From the NCBI GenBank assembly GCA_017524805.1, contig JAFXUX010000031.1, positions 1 through 64,000 on the forward strand: DNA of 64,000 bases, written 5' to 3'. This DNA comes from Candidatus Methanomethylophilaceae archaeon. Lineage in GTDB: Archaea; Thermoplasmatota; Thermoplasmata; Methanomassiliicoccales; Methanomethylophilaceae. Position numbers and translations under genes: made by a program. Positions 59,659 to 64,000 of the stretch are shown in pieces (the first letter of the stretch is position 1; every line of letters begins with the position of its first letter). The notes under the pieces were generated by a model. The model ran no database searches and was not told the origin of the DNA. It saw only the letters and a list, made by a program, of their open reading frames with translations.

Positions 59659-60339
59659 TCAGGCCCTTCGCCTTTTCACCCCGATGAAGGCCCCCATTTC
59701 GCCATCCTCGCTCACGACTCTTTTCGCGTCTATCCCTGCGGCGGCCATGAAAGCGATCATCTCGGAATCTTTGTACACATTCATCGGAGGCTCTGCGTTG
59801 GCCTTGGCTTCCTCGTAGTTGTCGTCAGTGATAGGTTTGCCGTCCGGGATGCATATGGTGGCTCCCTCGGCCATGACGCGGCCGATCTCCTTGAATGCCT
59901 TGCCGATGTCCTCCCAGAAGAAGTAGCTGGCATTGGAGATGACGAGTCCGAATTTCCCGTCCTCGTAAGGCATGTCGTGGACGTCCCCGATGATCAGTCT
60001 GAGCCTCCCCTCGTCGATGAAGTATCTGTCGTACTCGCTGGCGTATTGGTATGAGACCTCGGAGATGTCGATGCCGTATCCTCTGGCTTTGGTGAACCTC
60101 CTGAGGATGAGCCTGGAGACGATACCGCCTCCGTACCCTATGTCGAGGATGAACTCCGGGTCGATGTCAGGTATCTGGGCGATGGCCCATTCGATCCCGG
60201 GGCGGTGCCCTTCGTTCATGTGGTCTATGACCGACGGTCCGAGGTCGCCGTGGGGCATCCTGCATTGCATGATGTCGAAGTTCTCTTCCCCGTATCTGGG
60301 CGCTTCCGGCCTAGCCTTTCTGTCGAGTATGTTTGCCAT
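59659..60339 (-). CDS. Class I SAM-dependent methyltransferase
   Basis: 226 residues. SAM loop LDIGYGGGIVSRLI, GYGIDISEVSYQYA and the catalytic-side GDVHDMPYEDGKFGLVISNA. Methyltransferase_11-type; substrate unknown. GGAGGT lies 8 bases before ATG 60339; a longer frame to 60471 is rejected. It shares the opening motif HMNEGHRPGIEWAIAQIPDI and the ASYFFWEDI strand with both domains of the fused gene at 62013, so all three are paralogues. Confidence 0.85.
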   Translation of the reverse strand: MANILDRKARPEAPRYGEENFDIMQCRMPHGDLGPSVIDHMNEGHRPGIEWAIAQIPDIDPEFILDIGYGGGIVSRLILRRFTKARGYGIDISEVSYQYASEYDRYFIDEGRLRLIIGDVHDMPYEDGKFGLVISNASYFFWEDIGKAFKEIGRVMAEGATICIPDGKPITDDNYEEAKANAEPPMNVYKDSEMIAFMAAAGIDAKRVVSEDGEMGAFIGVKRRRA

Positions 60340-60474
60340 GTCGCTGAACCTCCCGCAATATCCGGGCATTTCGCTGGGATGATGGGTGGGATGCAATCGC
60401 CAACATATGATAAAGGATATTCTCCGCAGGATATCGGATTCTTGAAGAACATCCGGCCGGAGTTCAGGCACCCA

Positions 60475-61881
60475 TCATGCGGTCTGCTGTCCGGCTTCCC
60501 TCATCAGCCTTCTCATGCTTGCATAAGCCAGAGCCATCACGATGCATCCTCCGCCTATGTTCAGCGCGGCCATTATCAGCATGATACCCTGGAACGGATC
60601 GATGCCCAGGAATCCGTACGCCGACAGCGCGAACAGGATCAGCCTCAGAATCGACCAGAACAGATCGAAATACATCGGGATCTTGGCCTTCTTCATGGCC
60701 TGGAGCAGCGAAGCTCCGATCCCTTTGATGGCCATGAAGGGCATCGTCAAGCATATGAGCCTCAGCGCCTGGGCAAGGTCCGGAAGCAAGGCGCCCATAC
60801 TCTCCTCGTAAGTGAATATCGACATCAGAGGCTCGGCAAAGATGAAGATAAGCACTGTAAATACGGCCGCGATGCAAAGAGTCAGCTTCAGGGCGTAATC
60901 GGCCGCCCCCTTCATCTTGACGAGATCTTTCTGGCCGTACGAAGAGGAAGCGATGGGAAGCATCGAATGCTCCAGAGATTTCCCGGGGAGATTGAACAGG
61001 GACGTTATCCTGAACGGGTAGTTGTAGATCAGCACCGCCGTAGTCCCTCCCGCGACTATGATGAAAATCCTCTGGGCGAACACGGTGAAGTTGGTGATCA
61101 GGTCCTGGAATGTCTTCGGGATCCCGACGTTCATGATCTCTTTGACGGCATCCTTGGAGAAGCGGAAATTCGAGCGGTCCATCCTGACGGCGGTCTTGCC
61201 TTCGGCGTACCACCGCAATCCTATCATCAGCGCTATGAGGGCGGAAAGGCCTGTCGAGATTCCTGCGCCCATGATCCCCATGTTCAGCGCGTAGATGAGG
61301 AAGGGATCGAGGACTATGTTCAGAAGCGCCGCGGCCATCTGGATTGCGGTGGACTTGCGGGCCGCTCCCTCACCTCTGAACAGACCGCCGATGACGGAAT
61401 GGGCCATCAGTATGGGAGCCATGGCTATGAACGGGATCATGTAGTCCCAGCATTCTGTCCTGATGTTCTCGGCGCCCAGAATCCATAAAGCAGGATCCAT
61501 CGCGAAGAACATGATCGCAGAGGAAGCCAGACCAAGCAATATGCTGAGGATCATAGCGTTGCTGGCAATGGAGCCGGCGATCTCTTTGTTCCCTTGGCCA
61601 AGGCGGAACGCAATGGCGGAGGTAGCTCCGATCCCTATCCCCATGCCGGCGCACATAAGCAGGCCGTAGAACGATATCGACACGGAGATGGCCTCGGATG
61701 CGGACTTTCCCAGGCCCGATATCCAGAAGGTGTCCACGAACTGGTTGAGCTCGATGACCGCGAAAGCCACCAGGAACGGGACGAACATGCTCCGTATGGC
61801 TTTCTTGTAGTCCCCTAAGAGTATATCCAAGTCGGTGCCGTCGGATCTCAGCAGCTTAACCAGTTTCCCGCCCCCAATCAA
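60475..61881 (-). CDS. MATE family efflux transporter
   Basis: 468 residues, about 12 membrane helices in two halves. SMFVPFLVAFAVIELNQFVD then TFWISGLGKSASEAISVSIS at the first two helices, and GEGAARKSTAIQMAAALLNI with DPFLIY in the middle, are MATE features also seen in the protein at 1725. The start is uncertain: TTG 61881 is the earliest, and no ATG occurs before residue 32. Substrate unknown. It lies between two methyltransferase genes. Confidence 0.85.
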   Translation of the reverse strand: MIGGGKLVKLLRSDGTDLDILLGDYKKAIRSMFVPFLVAFAVIELNQFVDTFWISGLGKSASEAISVSISFYGLLMCAGMGIGIGATSAIAFRLGQGNKEIAGSIASNAMILSILLGLASSAIMFFAMDPALWILGAENIRTECWDYMIPFIAMAPILMAHSVIGGLFRGEGAARKSTAIQMAAALLNIVLDPFLIYALNMGIMGAGISTGLSALIALMIGLRWYAEGKTAVRMDRSNFRFSKDAVKEIMNVGIPKTFQDLITNFTVFAQRIFIIVAGGTTAVLIYNYPFRITSLFNLPGKSLEHSMLPIASSSYGQKDLVKMKGAADYALKLTLCIAAVFTVLIFIFAEPLMSIFTYEESMGALLPDLAQALRLICLTMPFMAIKGIGASLLQAMKKAKIPMYFDLFWSILRLILFALSAYGFLGIDPFQGIMLIMAALNIGGGCIVMALAYASMRRLMREAGQQTA

Positions 61882-62012
61882 ATAATGGCCGATGCGTCCA
61901 ACCGTATGCCCGCCGCAGATAACAGTTTTGCGTAACCGTTCCGCAATTGCATGGGAATATAGACCATAGCGATGATGACTGCGAGAAACAAAGCAGAAAT
62001 ACGGATGGATTA

Positions 62013-63383
62013 ATGCTCCATGCGATTGAAATGCAGGAAATATGCCAGTTCATGAGGCCCCACGGGGAAGAGGGGAAGAAGGTCATTGAGGAGATGATAG
62101 AATCCCACAAGGACCAGATCGAGTGGGGCGTGCAGCAATTCCCGGAGATCCATCCGGAGAGGATCCTGGACATAGGGTGCGGAGGCGGGAATTTCTCGCG
62201 TCTGCTTCTTGAAAAATATCCCGGTTCCAAGGTATACGGGCTGGACATCTCCGAGACTTCCTTAGAATACTGCAGGGAATACAACGGGAAATACGTCGGC
62301 GAGGGGCGTCTGGAGCTCACGCTCGGAGATGTAATTGACATGCCATACGATGACGGGTTCTTCGACCTGATCGTCTCGAATTCCAGCTATTTCTTCTGGC
62401 CAGACCTCAGAGGGAGCATGAAGGAGATCGCCCGCGTGCTGAGAGAGGACGGGCTGGTCTGCATAACCACGGGCTGCCATTTCGAGAATCATTCCGACGC
62501 TGAAGGCGAGGAGTTCTGCGACGGGTTCCGCGTAGTCACCGGATCGGAGATGATGAGCTGCTACGAAGGGGCGGGGCTCAGATACCGCGCATGCGTAGGT
62601 CCCGGAGGCAGGAAATGCGCCTATTTCGGCAGGAAGGGAACCGACGATGAAGAAGGGATAAGGCAGCACATGCTCCCCCGCGGCGAGGAAGGGGAAGCGG
62701 TGCTGAAGAGCATGAACGATGATCACAGGCCACAGATACAGTGGGGGATAGACCATCTCCCAGAGATCCGCCCTTCGAAGATACTCGATGTGGGATGCGG
62801 CGGAGGGGTGTTCATCAGGCTCGTCCTGGAAAGGTATCCCGAGGCCAAAGGATTCGGGATAGATCTGTCCGAGCTTTCGGTGGAGCATGCGAGAGCCTTC
62901 AACGCCGATCTGGGTGACAGGGCAGAGTTTGAGATTGCCAATGTGGAGAGGCTGCCGTTCGGGGACGGGGAGTTCGATCTCGTAGTGTCCAATGCGAGCC
63001 ACTTCTTCTGGCCGAACCTCGCCGAGGACATCAAGGAGGTGGGCAGGGTCATCAGGACGGGAGGCACGCTATGCTTCACCGCCGGGATACATTACGAGAC
63101 CAAGCCCGCGGAAGAGGAGATGAAGGGCGAAGGCGTGAGGAATTACGCCATCGACAGCGAGATGATCGGGATGCTTGATGCGGCCGGAATCGACGCGGAA
63201 TGCTTCGCGGATCCGGAGAGCGGAAGGTATGTCGCATATGTGGGGATCAAAAGGCGACGATATCGGAGTCTCATCATCAATGAATGCCTGTACTCCAGGC
63301 TTTTCCTCTACCAGCAGGTCAAGGACACGAGGGTGGAGGCGGATGTCTTCAGGTTCCCGTTGGCGTCTACGTTCAGGCCGTAG
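62013..63383 (+). CDS. Fusion of two SAM-dependent methyltransferase domains
   Basis: 456 codons. Domain 1 (about 1-205): LDIGCGGGNFSRLLLE, GLDISETSLEYC, DVIDMPYDDGFFDLIVSNSS. Domain 2 (about 206-418): LDVGCGGGVFIRLVLE, GIDLSELSVEHA, VERLPFGDGEFDLVVSNASH. Both are paralogues of the single-domain protein at 59659. Domain 2 should end at VGIKRRR, where the single-domain protein has VKRRRA and stops; here the frame runs on 40 codons into antisense adhesin sequence and meets TAG at 63381. ATG 62013 is preferred; a TTG at 61947 would add 22 residues. Confidence 0.8.
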   Translation: MLHAIEMQEICQFMRPHGEEGKKVIEEMIESHKDQIEWGVQQFPEIHPERILDIGCGGGNFSRLLLEKYPGSKVYGLDISETSLEYCREYNGKYVGEGRLELTLGDVIDMPYDDGFFDLIVSNSSYFFWPDLRGSMKEIARVLREDGLVCITTGCHFENHSDAEGEEFCDGFRVVTGSEMMSCYEGAGLRYRACVGPGGRKCAYFGRKGTDDEEGIRQHMLPRGEEGEAVLKSMNDDHRPQIQWGIDHLPEIRPSKILDVGCGGGVFIRLVLERYPEAKGFGIDLSELSVEHARAFNADLGDRAEFEIANVERLPFGDGEFDLVVSNASHFFWPNLAEDIKEVGRVIRTGGTLCFTAGIHYETKPAEEEMKGEGVRNYAIDSEMIGMLDAAGIDAECFADPESGRYVAYVGIKRRRYRSLIINECLYSRLFLYQQVKDTRVEADVFRFPLASTFRP

Positions 63384-64000
63384 TTGCTCAGGACGCTCTG
63401 GGCCACTGTCGAGTCCGATCCGCTCACGTCGACCCCGTTGACGGAGAGGGATTTGACTGCCCAGGTGACGTTGGCGGGCCCTGCGGTCTTGGCGGTCGGG
63501 AAGGTCGAGGCGGTTCTCTGGACGCTGTAGACGTTGGGGGTGTTCTACCTGGCGACCTTTTCCTCGACGACGGCGGTGATGTCCCTGCTCCCTGCGGAGG
63601 TGCCGGTGAGGGTCTGGTGGAAGACGTAAGTCCCGGTTGCCGTCGGCTTCCCGGTGATCTTCCCGGTGGTGGCGCTGATGGTCAGTCCGATGTAGGATGT
63701 CCAGGCGCTGGTCGCGGTCCCGCCGTTCTTGCTCATGGTGGTCGTGACGGTTCCGGAGGTCGGGAACGCGGGCGCGGTCAGCTTGGTGGTGCCCTTGATC
63801 GCATAGATGGTGTAGTTCTGGGCGTCGACGGAGGCCGGGTTGGAGACCCCGACGGTCAGGGTGGTGCTCACGCCGAATCCGGGGCCGTTGGCGGGCTGCA
63901 TGGTGGCGGTCCCCTCGGAGACCTGCGTGTATCCGCTGGAGGTTTGGCTGTACTTGCTCGGAGAGACCGACGTGCTCATGAAGTTAGTCGCGCTCGCGTA
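63308..64000 (-). CDS. Large adhesin-like surface protein, C-terminal part (partial) with in-frame amber codon
   Basis: The minus-strand frame is open from the window edge (the listed ATG 63979 is internal) and continues without TGA or TAA to TAG 63308-63310, crossing TAG at 63545-63547. Upstream of that amber is a Ser/Thr-rich Ig-like repeat: LTISATTGKITGKPTATGTY then HQTLTGTSAGSRDITAVVEE. Downstream come 78 more residues of the same composition (SLSVNGVDVSGSDSTVAQSV, NYGLNVDANGNLKTSAS). Either the first TAG is read through or it truncates the protein at 63548. Such repeats belong to surface adhesins. The 3' end collides with the fused methyltransferase gene. Confidence 0.6.

Noticed and set aside
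1-64000. CRISPR array or cas operon
   Set aside because: No regularly spaced direct repeats were seen; the only Cas4-like protein (46657-47931) stands alone.

Overview
The window comes from a methanogenic archaeon, most likely of the order Methanomassiliicoccales (Thermoplasmata). The archaeal evidence is sn-glycerol-1-phosphate dehydrogenase, archaeosine tRNA-guanine transglycosylase, two KEOPS subunits, Hel308, Orc1/Cdc6, membrane-anchored LonB, Pth2 and an archaeal-type HMG-CoA synthase/thiolase/DUF35 set. A DUF2099 gene (methanogenesis marker 8) points to a methanogen. Most genes have a TATA-like box centred 25-28 bases before the start codon, so transcripts are mostly leaderless. Undisputed genes end in TGA or, less often, TAA, and none that I read ends in TAG. 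Two otherwise intact frames and one adhesin frame contain an in-frame TAG. This fits a lineage that decodes amber as pyrrolysine, although the pyl genes are not in the window.

Layout: 1-400 is the end of an integrated element (tyrosine recombinase tail) facing a tRNA-Pro(CGG) gene. 0.4-25 kb is chromosomal housekeeping: ferredoxin-type aldo/keto reductase, MATE transporter, aconitase, UspA, an HTH regulator-HMG-CoA synthase-thiolase-DUF35 operon, PPK2, an IMPase-family phosphatase, KEOPS Cgi121, thrB-thrC, Hel308, LonB, NadM-PncC-ThiF, PurC, UPF0179 and EgsA. A closed, multi-hairpin RNA candidate of about 200 nt lies between egsA and a DIP1984-family gene. 25-38 kb holds a flavoprotein, an amber-interrupted gene, superoxide reductase, a Mg2+ P-type ATPase, a secreted serpin, Pcc1, TgtA, a surface transglutaminase-like protein, ThiM, Pth2 and two small zinc-ribbon membrane proteins.

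38.8-45.5 kb contains the parts of a small type IV pilus/Tad-like apparatus: two pilin-like proteins, a cysteine-rich protein, a secretion ATPase and a TadC-like membrane protein, with a U32 peptidase between them. 45.6-53 kb holds a YbjN-domain protein, a Cas4/RecB-like protein with an incomplete nuclease motif, a DUF2085 membrane protein, an operon of NIF3 (with amber codon), Orc1/Cdc6 and an Ncs6/TtuA-like thiolase, and the convergent DUF2099 gene. A complete IS66-family element with 21-bp perfect terminal repeats and an 8-bp target duplication occupies 53104-55134. 55-64 kb holds a HerA-like ATPase, CysRS, a flavin reductase, a VWA protein, a methyltransferase, a second MATE transporter, a gene with two fused methyltransferase domains, and the tail of a large adhesin that runs off the window.

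Several genes lack a stop where their family normally ends and stay open into a neighbour (nadM, the flavoprotein, the cysteine-rich pilus gene, the nuclease-like gene, the Ncs6-like gene and the tandem methyltransferase). I give these as the open frame and state where the family-sized part ends. Start codons were chosen from TATA distance, Shine-Dalgarno sites and gene overlap, so several are shorter than the longest frame.
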